Shown piece after piece: positions 1 through 12,110 of a stretch of DNA of 64,000 bases. Each line of letters begins with the position of its first letter. The stretch's first letter is position 1. Under the pieces are notes generated by a model. That model was not told where the DNA came from. It worked only from the letters and a program-made list of their open reading frames with translations, and made no database searches. This stretch comes from Pristionchus mayeri. Its lineage: Eukaryota; Nematoda; Chromadorea; Rhabditida; Neodiplogasteridae. Both the position numbers and the translations under genes were made by a program. Location of the stretch: positions 48,595,216 through 48,659,215 of the forward strand of contig BTRK01000005.1 of NCBI GenBank assembly GCA_036245805.1, in the 5' to 3' direction.

Positions 1-903
1 TAGCCATGGTTTATTTTTCTGAACCTTTGTGAGTCTCTCTCTCTGACTCGAGTGATGGCTGCAAAATGAGTAGCCATGGTACATTTTTCTGAACCTTTGT
101 GAGTCTCTCTCTCTGACTCGAGTGATGGCTGCAAAATGAGTAGCCACTCCGAATGGTTCATTTTTCTGAACCTTTGTGAGTCTCTCTCACTGACTCGAGT
201 GATGGCTGCAAAATGAGTAGCCACTCCGAGTGGTTCATTTTTCTGAACCTTTGTGAGTCTCTCTCACTGGCTCGAGTGATGGCTGCAAAATGAGTAGCCA
301 TGGTTAATTTTTCTGAACCTTTGTGAGTCTCTCTCTCTGACTCGAGTGATGGCTGCAAAATGAGTAGCCACTCCGAATGGTTCATTTTTCTGAACCTTTG
401 TGAGTCTCTCTCACTGACTCGAGTGATGGCTGCAAAATGAGTAGCCACTCCGAATGGTTCATTTTTCTGAACCTTTGTGAGTCTTTCTCACTGACTCGAG
501 TGATGGCTGCAAAATGAGCAGCCACTCCGAATGGTTCATTTTTCTGAACCTGTGTGAGTCTCTCTCTCTGACTCGAGTGATGGCTGCAAAATGAGTAGCC
601 ACTCCGAATGGTTCGTTTTTCTGAACCTTTGTGAGTCTCTCTCTCTGACTCGAGTGATGGCTGCAAAATGAGTAGCCACTCCGATTGGTTTATTTTTCTG
701 AACCTTTGTGAGTCTCTCTCACTGACTCGAGTGATGGCTGCAAAATGAGTAGCCACTCCGAATGGTTCATTTTTCTGAACCTTTGTGAGTCTCTCTCACT
801 GACTCGAGTGATGGCTGCAAAATGAGTAGCCACTCCGAGTGGTTCATTTTTCTGAACCTTTGTGAGTCTCTCTCACTGGCTCGAGTGATGGCTGCAAAAT
901 GAG
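1..903. repeat. Leading 12-monomer segment, partial copy of the 1134-bp HOR
   Basis: Monomers begin at 1, 71, 141, 218, 295, 365, 442, 519, 596, 673, 750 and 827. The order S-TTA, S-ACA, L, L(GAGTGG), S-TAA, L, L(TCTTTCTC), L with CAG head, L(GGTTCG), L(GATTGG), L is the same as at 5,188-6,013 in the 1134-bp HOR. It therefore looks like the truncated end of that HOR family, with a few base differences such as the TC tract of the S-ACA unit. The left part of the copy lies outside the window. Confidence 0.8.
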
Positions 904-2849
904 TAGCCATGGTTAATTTTTCTGAACCTTTGTGAGTCTCTCTCTCTGACTCGAGTGTTGGCTGCAAAATGAGTAGCCACTCCGAATGGTTCATTTTTCT
1001 GAACCTTTGTGAGTCTCTCTCACTGACTCGAGTGATGGCTGCAAAATGAGTAGCCACTCCGAATGGTTCATTTTTCTGAACCTTTGTGAGTCTTTCTCAC
1101 TGACTCGAATGATGGCTGCAAAATGAGCAGCCACTCCGAATGGTTCATTTTTCTGAACCTGTGTGAGTCTCTCTCTCTGACTCGAGTGATGGCTGCAAAA
1201 TGAGTAGCCACTCCGATTGGTTTATTTTTCTGAACCTTTGTGAGTCTCTCTCTCTGAGTCGAGTGATGGCTGCAAAATGAGTAGCCATGGTTTATTTTTC
1301 TGAACCTTTGTGAGTCTCTCTCACTGACTCGAGTGATGGCTGCAAAATGAGTAGCCACTCCGAATGGTTCATTTTTCTGAACCTTTGTGAGTCTCTCTCA
1401 CTGACTCGAGTGATGGCTGCAAAATGAGTAGCCACTCCGAATGGTTCATTTTTCTGAACCTTTGTGAGTCTCTCTCTCTGAGTCGAGTGATGGCTGCAAA
1501 ATGAGTAGCCATGGTTTATTTTTCTGAACCTTTGTGAGTCTCTCTCTCTGACTCGAGTGATGGCTGCAAAATGAGTAGCCATGGTACATTTTTCTGAACC
1601 TTTGTGAGTCTCTCTCTCTGACTCGAGTGATGGCTGCAAAATGAGTAGCCACTCCGAATGGTTCATTTTTCTGAACCTTTGTGAGTCTCTCTCACTGACT
1701 CGAGTGATGGCTGCAAAATGAGTAGCCACTCCGAATGGTTCATTTTTCTGAACCTTTGTGAGTCTTTCTCACTGACTCGAGTGATGGCTGCAAAATGAGC
1801 AGCCACTCCGAATGGTTCATTTTTCTGAACCTGTGTGAGTCTCTCTCTCTGACTCGAGTGATGGCTGCAAAATGAGTAGCCATGGTTAATTTTTCTGAAC
1901 CTTTGTGAGTCTCTCTCTCTGACTCGAGTGTTGGCTGCAAAATGAGTAGCCACTCCGAATGGTTCATTTTTCTGAACCTTTGTGAGTCTCTCTCACTGAC
2001 TCGAGTGATGGCTGCAAAATGAGTAGCCACTCCGAATGGTTCATTTTTCTGAACCTTTGTGAGTCTTTCTCACTGACTCGAATGATGGCTGCAAAATGAG
2101 CAGCCACTCCGAATGGTTCATTTTTCTGAACCTGTGTGAGTCTCTCTCTCTGACTCGAGTGATGGCTGCAAAATGAGTAGCCACTCCGATTGGTTTATTT
2201 TTCTGAACCTTTGTGAGTCTCTCTCTCTGAGTCGAGTGATGGCTGCAAAATGAGTAGCCATGGTTTATTTTTCTGAACCTTTGTGAGTCTCTCTCACTGA
2301 CTCGAGTGATGGCTGCAAAATGAGTAGCCACTCCGAATGGTTCATTTTTCTGAACCTTTGTGAGTCTCTCTCACTGACTCGAGTGATGGCTGCAAAATGA
2401 GTAGCCACTCCGAATGGTTCATTTTTCTGAACCTTTGTGAGTCTCTCTCTCTGAGTCGAGTGATGGCTGCAAAATGAGTAGCCATGGTTTATTTTTCTGA
2501 ACCTTTGTGAGTCTCTCTCTCTGACTCGAGTGATGGCTGCAAAATGAGTAGCCATGGTACATTTTTCTGAACCTTTGTGAGTCTCTCTCTCTGACTCGAG
2601 TGATGGCTGCAAAATGAGTAGCCACTCCGAATGGTTCATTTTTCTGAACCTTTGTGAGTCTCTCTCACTGACTCGAGTGATGGCTGCAAAATGAGTAGCC
2701 ACTCCGAATGGTTCATTTTTCTGAACCTTTGTGAGTCTTTCTCACTGACTCGAGTGATGGCTGCAAAATGAGCAGCCACTCCGAATGGTTCATTTTTCTG
2801 AACCTGTGTGAGTCTCTCTCTCTGACTCGAGTGATGGCTGCAAAATGAG
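904..2849. repeat. 973-bp higher-order repeat, 13-mer, two tandem copies
   Basis: Copy 1 is 904-1,876 and copy 2 is 1,877-2,849. Each holds nine 77-bp and four 70-bp monomers (693 + 280 = 973). Both copies begin with an S-TAA unit carrying the rare change GTGTTGGCT (instead of GTGATGGCT), followed by L, L with TCTTTCTCAC and CGAATG, a CAG-headed L with GAACCTGTGTG, and L(GATTGGTTTA) with CTGAGTCG. At 2,850 the next S-TAA unit switches to a TCTTTCTCAC body, and the 973-bp register ends. Confidence 0.88.
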
Positions 2850-4802
2850 TAGCCATGGTTAATTTTTCTGAACCTTTGTGAGTCTTTCTCACTGACTCGA
2901 ATGATGGCTGCAAAATGAGCAGCCACTCCGAATGGTTCATTTTTCTGAACCTGTGTGAGTCTCTCTCTCTGACTCGAGTGATGGCTGCAAAATGAGTAGC
3001 CACTCCGAATGGTTCATTTTTCTGAACCTTTGTGAGTCTCTCTCTCTGAGTCGAGTGATGGCTGCAAAATGAGTAGCCATGGTTTATTTTTCTGAACCTT
3101 TGTGAGTCTCTCTCTCTGACTCGAGTGATGGCTGCAAAATGAGTAGCCATGGTACATTTTTCTGAACCTTTGTGAGTCTCTCTCACTGACTCGAGTGATG
3201 GCTGCAAAATGAGTAGCCACTCCGAATGGTTCATTTTTCTGAACCTTTGTGAGTCTCTCTCACTGACTCGAGTGATGGCTGCAAAATGAGTAGCCACTCC
3301 GAGTGGTTCATTTTTCTGAACCTTTGTGAGTCTCTCTCACTGGCTCGAGTGATGGCTGCAAAATGAGTAGCCATGGTTAATTTTTCTGAACCTTTGTGAG
3401 TCTCTCTCTCTGACTCGAGTGATGGCTGCAAAATGAGTAGCCACTCCGAATGGTTCATTTTTCTGAACCTTTGTGAGTCTCTCTCACTGACTCGAGTGAT
3501 GGCTGCAAAATGAGTAGCCACTCCGAATGGTTCATTTTTCTGAACCTTTGTGAGTCTTTCTCACTGACTCGAGTGATGGCTGCAAAATGAGCAGCCACTC
3601 CGAATGGTTCATTTTTCTGAACCTGTGTGAGTCTCTCTCTCTGACTCGAGTGATGGCTGCAAAATGAGTAGCCACTCCGAATGGTTCGTTTTTCTGAACC
3701 TTTGTGAGTCTCTCTCTCTGACTCGAGTGATGGCTGTAAAATGAGTAGCCACTCCGATTGGTTCATTTTTCTGAACCTTTGTGAGTCTCTCTCACTGACT
3801 CGAGTGATGGCTGCAAAATGAGTAGCCACTCCGAATGGTTCATTTTTCTGAACCTTTGTGAGTCTTTCTCACTGACTCGAATGATGGCTGCAAAATGAGC
3901 AGCCACTCCGAATGGTTCATTTTTCTGAACCTGTGTGAGTCTCTCTCTCTGACTCGAGTGATGGCTGCAAAATGAGTAGCCACTCCGAATGGTTCATTTT
4001 TCTGAACCTTTGTGAGTCTCTCTCTCTGAGTCGAGTGATGGCTGCAAAATGAGTAGCCATGGTTTATTTTTCTGAACCTTTGTGAGTCTCTCTCTCTGAC
4101 TCGAGTGATGGCTGCAAAATGAGTAGCCATGGTACATTTTTCTGAACCTTTGTGAGTCTCTCTCACTGACTCGAGTGATGGCTGCAAAATGAGTAGCCAC
4201 TCCGAATGGTTCATTTTTCTGAACCTTTGTGAGTCTCTCTCACTGACTCGAGTGATGGCTGCAAAATGAGTAGCCACTCCGAGTGGTTCATTTTTCTGAA
4301 CCTTTGTGAGTCTCTCTCACTGGCTCGAGTGATGGCTGCAAAATGAGTAGCCATGGTTAATTTTTCTGAACCTTTGTGAGTCTCTCTCTCTGACTCGAGT
4401 GATGGCTGCAAAATGAGTAGCCACTCCGAATGGTTCATTTTTCTGAACCTTTGTGAGTCTCTCTCACTGACTCGAGTGATGGCTGCAAAATGAGTAGCCA
4501 CTCCGAATGGTTCATTTTTCTGAACCTTTGTGAGTCTTTCTCACTGACTCGAGTGATGGCTGCAAAATGAGCAGCCACTCCGAATGGTTCATTTTTCTGA
4601 ACCTGTGTGAGTCTCTCTCTCTGACTCGAGTGATGGCTGCAAAATGAGTAGCCACTCCGAATGGTTCGTTTTTCTGAACCTTTGTGAGTCTCTCTCTCTG
4701 ACTCGAGTGATGGCTGTAAAATGAGTAGCCACTCCGATTGGTTTATTTTTCTGAACCTTTGTGAGTCTCTCTCACTGACTCGAGTGATGGCTGCAAAATG
4801 AG
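2850..4802. repeat. 980-bp higher-order repeat, 13-mer, two tandem copies
   Basis: Units at 2,920 and 3,900 start the same series 980 bp apart: ten 77-bp and three 70-bp monomers. The series runs CAG-headed L, L(GAGTCG), S-TTA, S-ACA, L, L(GAGTGG), S-TAA, L, L(TCTTTCTC), CAG-headed L, L(GGTTCG), L(GATTGG), L. The copies differ slightly, for example GATTGGTTCA near 3,750 against GATTGGTTTA near 4,736. Both carry GGCTGTAAAATGAG (C to T) near 3,736 and 4,716. The register breaks at 4,803, where TCTTTCTCAC is replaced by TCTCTCTCAC. Confidence 0.86.
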
Positions 4803-7800
4803 TAGCCACTCCGAATGGTTCATTTTTCTGAACCTTTGTGAGTCTCTCTCACTGACTCGAGTGATGGCTGCAAAATGAGTAGCCACTCCGAATGGTTCAT
4901 TTTTCTGAACCTTTGTGAGTCTCTCTCACTGACTCGAGTGATGGCTGCAAAATGAGTAGCCACTCCGAATGGTTCATTTTTCTGAACCTGTGTGAGTCTC
5001 TCTCTCTGACTCGAGTGATGGCTGCAAAATGAGTAGCCACTCCGAATGGTTCATTTTTCTGAACCTTTGTGAGTCTCTCTCTCCGACTCGAGTGATGGCT
5101 GCAAAATGAGTAGCCACTCCGATTGGTTTATTTTTCTGAACCTTTGTGAGTCTCTCTCTCTGAGTCGAGTGATGGCTGCAAAATGAGTAGCCATGGTTTA
5201 TTTTTCTGAACCTTTGTGAGTCTCTCTCTCTGACTCGAGTGATGGCTGCAAAATGAGTAGCCATGGTACATTTTTCTGAACCTTTGTGAGTCTCTCTCAC
5301 TGACTCGAGTGATGGCTGCAAAATGAGTAGCCACTCCGAATGGTTCATTTTTCTGAACCTTTGTGAGTCTCTCTCACTGACTCGAGTGATGGCTGCAAAA
5401 TGAGTAGCCACTCCGAGTGGTTCATTTTTCTGAACCTTTGTGAGTCTCTCTCACTGGCTCGAGTGATGGCTGCAAAATGAGTAGCCATGGTTAATTTTTC
5501 TGAACCTTTGTGAGTCTCTCTCTCTGACTCGAGTGATGGCTGCAAAATGAGTAGCCACTCCGAATGGTTCATTTTTCTGAACCTTTGTGAGTCTCTCTCA
5601 CTGACTCGAGTGATGGCTGCAAAATGAGTAGCCACTCCGAATGGTTCATTTTTCTGAACCTTTGTGAGTCTTTCTCACTGACTCGAGTGATGGCTGCAAA
5701 ATGAGCAGCCACTCCGAATGGTTCATTTTTCTGAACCTGTGTGAGTCTCTCTCTCTGACTCGAGTGATGGCTGCAAAATGAGTAGCCACTCCGAATGGTT
5801 CGTTTTTCTGAACCTTTGTGAGTCTCTCTCTCTGACTCGAGTGATGGCTGTAAAATGAGTAGCCACTCCGATTGGTTTATTTTTCTGAACCTTTGTGAGT
5901 CTCTCTCACTGACTCGAGTGATGGCTGCAAAATGAGTAGCCACTCCGAATGGTTCATTTTTCTGAACCTTTGTGAGTCTCTCTCACTGACTCGAGTGATG
6001 GCTGCAAAATGAGTAGCCACTCCGAATGGTTCATTTTTCTGAACCTTTATGAGTCTCTCTCACTGACTCGAGTGATGGCTGCAAAATGAGTAGCCATGGT
6101 ATATTTTTCTGAACCTTTGTGAGTCTATCTCACTGACTCGAGTGATGGCTGCAAAATGAGTAGCCACTCCGAATGGTTCATTTTTCTGAACCTTTGTGAG
6201 TCTCTCTCACTGACTCGAGTGATGGCTGCAAAATGAGTAGCCACTCCGAATGGTTCATTTTTCTGAACCTTTGTGAGTCTTTCTCACTGACTCGAGTGAT
6301 GGCTGCAAAATGAGCAGCCACTCCGAATGGTTCATTTTTCTGAACCTGTGTGAGTCTCTCTCTCTGACTCGAGTGATGGCTGCAAAATGAGTAGCCACTC
6401 CGAATGGTTCGTTTTTCTGAACCTTTGTGAGTCTCTCTCTCTGACTCGAGTGATGGCTGTAAAATGAGTAGCCACTCCGATTGGTTTATTTTTCTGAACC
6501 TTTGTGAGTCTCTCTCACTGACTCGAGTGATGGCTGCAAAATGAGTAGCCACTCCGAATGGTTCATTTTTCTGAACCTTTGTGAGTCTCTCTCACTGACT
6601 CGAGTGATGGCTGCAAAATGAGTAGCCACTCCGAATGGTTCATTTTTCTGAACCTTTGTGAGTCTCTCTCACTGACTCGAGTGATGGCTGCAAAATGAGT
6701 AGCCACTCCGAATGGTTCATTTTTCTGAACCTGTGTGAGTCTCTCTCTCTGACTCGAGTGATGGCTGCAAAATGAGTAGCCACTCCGAATGGTTCATTTT
6801 TCTGAACCTTTGTGAGTCTCTCTCTCCGACTCGAGTGATGGCTGCAAAATGAGTAGCCACTCCGATTGGTTTATTTTTCTGAACCTTTGTGAGTCTCTCT
6901 CTCTGAGTCGAGTGATGGCTGCAAAATGAGTAGCCATGGTTTATTTTTCTGAACCTTTGTGAGTCTCTCTCTCTGACTCGAGTGATGGCTGCAAAATGAG
7001 TAGCCATGGTACATTTTTCTGAACCTTTGTGAGTCTCTCTCACTGACTCGAGTGATGGCTGCAAAATGAGTAGCCACTCCGAATGGTTCATTTTTCTGAA
7101 CCTTTGTGAGTCTCTCTCACTGACTCGAGTGATGGCTGCAAAATGAGTAGCCACTCCGAGTGGTTCATTTTTCTGAACCTTTGTGAGTCTCTCTCACTGG
7201 CTCGAGTGATGGCTGCAAAATGAGTAGCCATGGTTAATTTTTCTGAACCTTTGTGAGTCTCTCTCTCTGACTCGAGTGATGGCTGCAAAATGAGTAGCCA
7301 CTCCGAATGGTTCATTTTTCTGAACCTTTGTGAGTCTCTCTCACTGACTCGAGTGATGGCTGCAAAATGAGTAGCCACTCCGAATGGTTCATTTTTCTGA
7401 ACCTTTGTGAGTCTTTCTCACTGACTCGAGTGATGGCTGCAAAATGAGCAGCCACTCCGAATGGTTCATTTTTCTGAACCTGTGTGAGTCTCTCTCTCTG
7501 ACTCGAGTGATGGCTGCAAAATGAGTAGCCACTCCGAATGGTTCGTTTTTCTGAACCTTTGTGAGTCTCTCTCTCTGACTCGAGTGATGGCTGTAAAATG
7601 AGTAGCCACTCCGATTGGTTTATTTTTCTGAACCTTTGTGAGTCTCTCTCACTGACTCGAGTGATGGCTGCAAAATGAGTAGCCACTCCGAATGGTTCAT
7701 TTTTCTGAACCTTTGTGAGTCTCTCTCACTGACTCGAGTGATGGCTGCAAAATGAGTAGCCACTCCGAATGGTTCATTTTTCTGAACCTTTGTGAGTCTC

Positions 7801-8064
7801 TCTCACTGACTCGAGTGATGGCTGCAAAATGAGTAGCCACTCCGAATGGTTCATTTTTCTGAACCTGTGTGAGTCTCTCTCTCTGACTCGAGTGATGGCT
7901 GCAAAATGAGTAGCCACTCCGAATGGTTCATTTTTCTGAACCTTTGTGAGTCTCTCTCTCCGACTCGAGTGATGGCTGCAAAATGAGTAGCCACTCCGAT
8001 TGGTTTATTTTTCTGAACCTTTGTGAGTCTCTCTCTCTGAGTCGAGTGATGGCTGCAAAATGAG
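4803..8064. repeat. 1134-bp higher-order repeat, 15-mer, with a 609-bp internal extension
   Basis: Copy 1 is 4,803-5,936 and copy 2 is 6,546-7,679; each has twelve L and three S units. A partial third copy (five L units) is 7,680-8,064. Between copies 1 and 2 lies a 609-bp 8-mer (5,937-6,545) whose last five units (6,161-6,545) repeat the end of the HOR. The CTCCGACTCG variant (near 5,084, 6,827, 7,961) and GGCTGTAAAATG mark the family. Confidence 0.87.
6014..6160. repeat. Two monomers of a right-hand subfamily embedded in the left domain
   Basis: The L unit at 6,014-6,090 carries GAACCTTTATGAG, and the S unit at 6,091-6,160 carries CCATGGTATA with GTCTATCTCAC. By eye this pairing occurs nowhere else before about 33.5-35 kb, where it becomes common (for example 34,905-35,051 and 38,048-38,194). 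It sits at the junction of the 609-bp extension of the 1134-bp HOR. Confidence 0.75.
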
Positions 8065-8218
8065 TAGCCACTCCGAATGGTTCATTTTTCTGAACCTTTG
8101 TGAGTCTCTCTCACTGACTCGAGTGATGGCTGCAAAATGAGTAGCCACTCCGAATGGTTCATTTTTATGAACCTTTGTGAGTCTCTCTCACTGACTCGAG
8201 TGATGGCTGCAAAATGAG

Positions 8219-10304
8219 TAGCCACTCCGAATGGTTCATTTTTCTGAACCTTTGTGAGTCTCTCTCTCTGAGTCGAGTGATGGCTGCAAAATGAGTAGCC
8301 ATGGTTTATTTTTCTGAACCTTTGTGAGTCTCTCTCTCTGACTCGAGTGATGGCTGCAAAATGAGTAGCCATGGTACATTTTTCTGAACCTTTGTGAGTC
8401 TCTCTCTCTGACTCGAGTGGTGGCTGCAAAATGAGTAGCCACTCCGAATGGTTCATTTTTCTGAACCTTTGTGAGTCTCTCTCACTGACTCGAGTGATGG
8501 CTGCAAAATGAGTAGCCACTCCGAATGGTTCATTTTTCTGAACCTTTGTGAGTCTTTCTCACTGACTCGAGTGATGGCTGCAAAATGAGTAGCCACTCCG
8601 AGTGGTTCATTTTTCTGAACCTTTGTGAGTCTCTCTCACTGGCTCGAGTGATGGCTGCAAAATGAGTAGCCATGGTTAATTTTTCTGAACCTTTGTGAGT
8701 CTCTCTCTCTGACTCGAGTGATGGCTGCAAAATGAGTAGCCACTCCGAATGGTTCATTTTTCTGAACCTTTGTGAGTCTCTCTCACTGACTCGAGTGATG
8801 GCTGCAAAATGAGTAGCCACTCCGAATGGTTCATTTTTCTGAACCTTTGTGAGTCTCTCTCACTGACTCGAGTGATGGCTGCAAAATGAGTAGCCACTCC
8901 GAGTGGTTCATTTTTCTGAACCTTTGTGAGTCTCTCTCACTGGCTCGAGTGATGGCTGCAAAATGAGTAGAATTGGTTAATTTTTCTGAACCTTTGTGAG
9001 TCTATCTCACTGACTCGAGTGATGGCTGCAAAATGAGTAGCCACTCCGAATGGTTCATTTTTCTGAACCTTTGTGAGTCTCTCTCACTGACTCGAGTGAT
9101 GGCTGCAAAATGAGTAGCCACTCCGAGTGGTTCATTTTTCTGAACCTTTGTGAGTCTCTCTCACTGGCTCGAGTGATGGCTGCAAAATGAGTAGCCATGG
9201 TTAATTTTTCTGAACCTTTGTGAGTCTCTCTCTCTGACTCGAGTGTTGGCTGCAAAATGAGTAGCCACTCCGAATGGTTCATTTTTCTGAACCTTTGTGA
9301 GTCTCTCTCTCTGAGTCGAGTGATGGCTGCAAAATGAGTAGCCATGGTTTATTTTTCTGAACCTTTGTGAGTCTCTCTCTCTGACTCGAGTGATGGCTGC
9401 AAAATGAGTAGCCATGGTACATTTTTCTGAACCTTTGTGAGTCTCTCTCTCTGACTCGAGTGGTGGCTGCAAAATGAGTAGCCACTCCGAATGGTTCATT
9501 TTTCTGAACCTTTGTGAGTCTCTCTCACTGACTCGAGTGATGGCTGCAAAATGAGTAGCCACTCCGAATGGTTCATTTTTCTGAACCTTTGTGAGTCTTT
9601 CTCACTGACTCGAGTGATGGCTGCAAAATGAGTAGCCACTCCGAGTGGTTCATTTTTCTGAACCTTTGTGAGTCTCTCTCACTGGCTCGAGTGATGGCTG
9701 CAAAATGAGTAGCCATGGTTAATTTTTCTGAACCTTTGTGAGTCTCTCTCTCTGACTCGAGTGATGGCTGCAAAATGAGTAGCCACTCCGAATGGTTCAT
9801 TTTTCTGAACCTTTGTGAGTCTCTCTCACTGACTCGAGTGATGGCTGCAAAATGAGTAGCCACTCCGAATGGTTCATTTTTCTGAACCTTTGTGAGTCTC
9901 TCTCACTGACTCGAGTGATGGCTGCAAAATGAGTAGCCACTCCGAGTGGTTCATTTTTCTGAACCTTTGTGAGTCTCTCTCACTGGCTCGAGTGATGGCT
10001 GCAAAATGAGTAGAATTGGTTAATTTTTCTGAACCTTTGTGAGTCTATCTCACTGAGTCGAGTGATGGCTGCAAAATGAGTAGCCACTCCGAATGGTTCA
10101 TTTTTCTGAACCTTTGTGAGTCTCTCTCACTGACTCGAGTGATGGCTGCAAAATGAGTAGCCACTCCGAGTGGTTCATTTTTCTGAACCTTTGTGAGTCT
10201 CTCTCACTGGCTCGAGTGATGGCTGCAAAATGAGTAGCCATGGTTAATTTTTCTGAACCTTTGTGAGTCTCTCTCTCTGACTCGAGTGTTGGCTGCAAAA
10301 TGAG
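8219..10304. repeat. 1043-bp higher-order repeat, 14-mer, two copies (block A)
   Basis: Copies are 8,219-9,261 and 9,262-10,304, each with nine L and five S units. Markers are an S-ACA unit with GTGGTGGCT (near 8,418 and 9,461), an S unit with the unusual head TAGAATTGG (8,968 and 10,011) and S-TAA with GTGTTGGCT near the end. The same HOR occurs three times in block B. Confidence 0.88.
8968..9037. repeat. First of 15 S monomers with the aberrant head TAGAATTGG
   Basis: In this subtype the usual TAGCCATGG is replaced by TAGAATTGG, which keeps the 70-bp length. The body usually has GGTTAA and GTCTATCTCAC. I count starts at 8,968, 10,011, 10,690, 12,111, 12,699, 20,879, 21,922, 22,965, 24,673, 33,106, 34,534, 36,179, 37,607, 38,573 and 40,666. 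The change destroys both the CCATGG palindrome and the AGCCAT arm of the junction hairpin. It is always preceded by an L(GAGTGG) or similar unit ending in CTGGCTCGAG. Confidence 0.9.
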
Positions 10305-11214
10305 TAGCCACTCCGAATGGTTCATTTTTCTGAACCTTTGTGAGTCTCTCTCACTGACTCGAGTGATGGCTGCAAAATGAGTAGCCACTCCGAATGGTTC
10401 ATTTTTCTGAACCTTTGTGAGTCTTTCTCACTGACTCGAATGATGGCTGCAAAATGAGCAGCCACTCCGAATGGTTCATTTTTCTGAACCTGTGTGAGTC
10501 TCTCTCTCTGACTCGAGTGATGGCTGCAAAATGAGTAGCCACTCCGAATGGTTCATTTTTCTGAACCTTTGTGAGTCTCTCTCACTGACTCGAGTGATGG
10601 CTGCAAAATGAGTAGCCACTCCGAGTGGTTCATTTTTCTGAACCTTTGTGAGTCTCTCTCACTGGCTCGAGTGATGGCTGCAAAATGAGTAGAATTGGTT
10701 AATTTTTCTGAACCTTTGTGAGTCTATCTCACTGAGTCGAGTGATGGCTGCAAAATGAGTAGCCACTCCGAATGGTTCATTTTTCTGAACCTTTGTGAGT
10801 CTCTCTCACTGACTCGAGTGATGGCTGCAAAATGAGTAGCCACTCCGAGTGGTTCATTTTTCTGAACCTTTGTGAGTCTCTCTCACTGGCTCGAGTGATG
10901 GCTGCAAAATGAGTAGCCATGGTTAATTTTTCTGAACCTTTGTGAGTCTCTCTCTCTGACTCGAGTGTTGGCTGCAAAATGAGTAGCCACTCCGAATGGT
11001 TCATTTTTCTGAACCTTTGTGAGTCTCTCTCACTGACTCGAGTGATGGCTGCAAAATGAGTAGCCACTCCGAATGGTTCATTTTTCTGAACCTTTGTGAG
11101 TCTTTCTCACTGACTCGAATGATGGCTGCAAAATGAGCAGCCACTCCGAATGGTTCATTTTTCTGAACCTGTGTGAGTCTCTCTCTCTGACTCGAGTGAT
11201 GGCTGCAAAATGAG
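10081..11214. repeat. 679-bp 9-mer direct duplication
   Basis: Units at 10,081 and 10,760 begin the same series L, L(GAGTGG), S-TAA(GTGTTGG), L, L(TCTTTCTC, CGAATG), CAG-headed L. The period is 679 bp (seven L, two S). In block B the equivalent place has a full 1043-bp unit, and the difference of 364 bp accounts exactly for the offset shift from 11,911 to 12,275. Confidence 0.82.
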
Positions 11215-12110
11215 TAGCCACTCCGATTGGTTTATTTTTCTGAACCTTTGTGAGTCTCTCTCTCTGAGTCGAGTGATGGCTGCAAAATGAGTAGCCATGG
11301 TTTATTTTTCTGAACCTTTGTGAGTCTCTCTCACTGACTCGAGTGATGGCTGCAAAATGAGTAGCCACTCCGAATGGTTCATTTTTCTGAACCTTTGTGA
11401 GTCTCTCTCACTGACTCGAGTGATGGCTGCAAAATGAGTAGCCACTCCGAATGGTTCATTTTTCTGAACCTTTGTGAGTCTCTCTCTCTGAGTCGAGTGA
11501 TGGCTGCAAAATGAGTAGCCATGGTTTATTTTTCTGAACCTTTGTGAGTCTCTCTCTCTGACTCGAGTGATGGCTGCAAAATGAGTAGCCATGGTACATT
11601 TTTCTGAACCTTTGTGAGTCTCTCTCTCTGACTCGAGTGATGGCTGCAAAATGAGTAGCCACTCCGAATGGTTCATTTTTCTGAACCTTTGTGAGTCTCT
11701 CTCACTGGCTCGAGTGATGGCTGCAAAATGAGTAGCCATGGTTAATTTTTCTGAACCTTTGTGAGTCTCTCTCTCTGACTCGAGTGATGGCTGCAAAATG
11801 AGTAGCCACTCCGAATGGTTCATTTTTCTGAACCTTTGTGAGTCTCTCTCACTGACTCGAGTGATGGCTGCAAAATGAGTAGCCACTCCGAATGGTTCAT
11901 TTTTCTGAACCTTTGTGAGTCTCTCTCACTGACTCGAGTGATGGCTGCAAAATGAGTAGCCACTCCGAATGGTTCATTTTTCTGAACCTTTGTGAGTCTC
12001 TCTCACTGACTCGAGTGATGGCTGCAAAATGAGTAGCCACTCCGAGTGGTTCATTTTTCTGAACCTTTGTGAGTCTCTCTCACTGGCTCGAGTGATGGCT
12101 GCAAAATGAG

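Noticed and set aside
161..177. Intrinsic terminator (hairpin followed by T-run)
   Set aside because: The T-run lies in the loop of the GGTTCA/TGAACC stem and not after it, the stem is only 6 bp, and the context looks eukaryotic.
178..198. AP-1-like sites (TGAGTC and TGACTC in each monomer)
   Set aside because: The seventh base of TGASTCA is T or G instead of A, so the consensus is not met; the two motifs are better explained as the arms of the GAGTC/GACTC hairpin.
295..304. Translation start sites suggested by ACCATGG (minus strand) in each S unit
   Set aside because: The motif is a by-product of the CCATGG palindrome left by the 7-bp indel; there is no conserved downstream coding frame.
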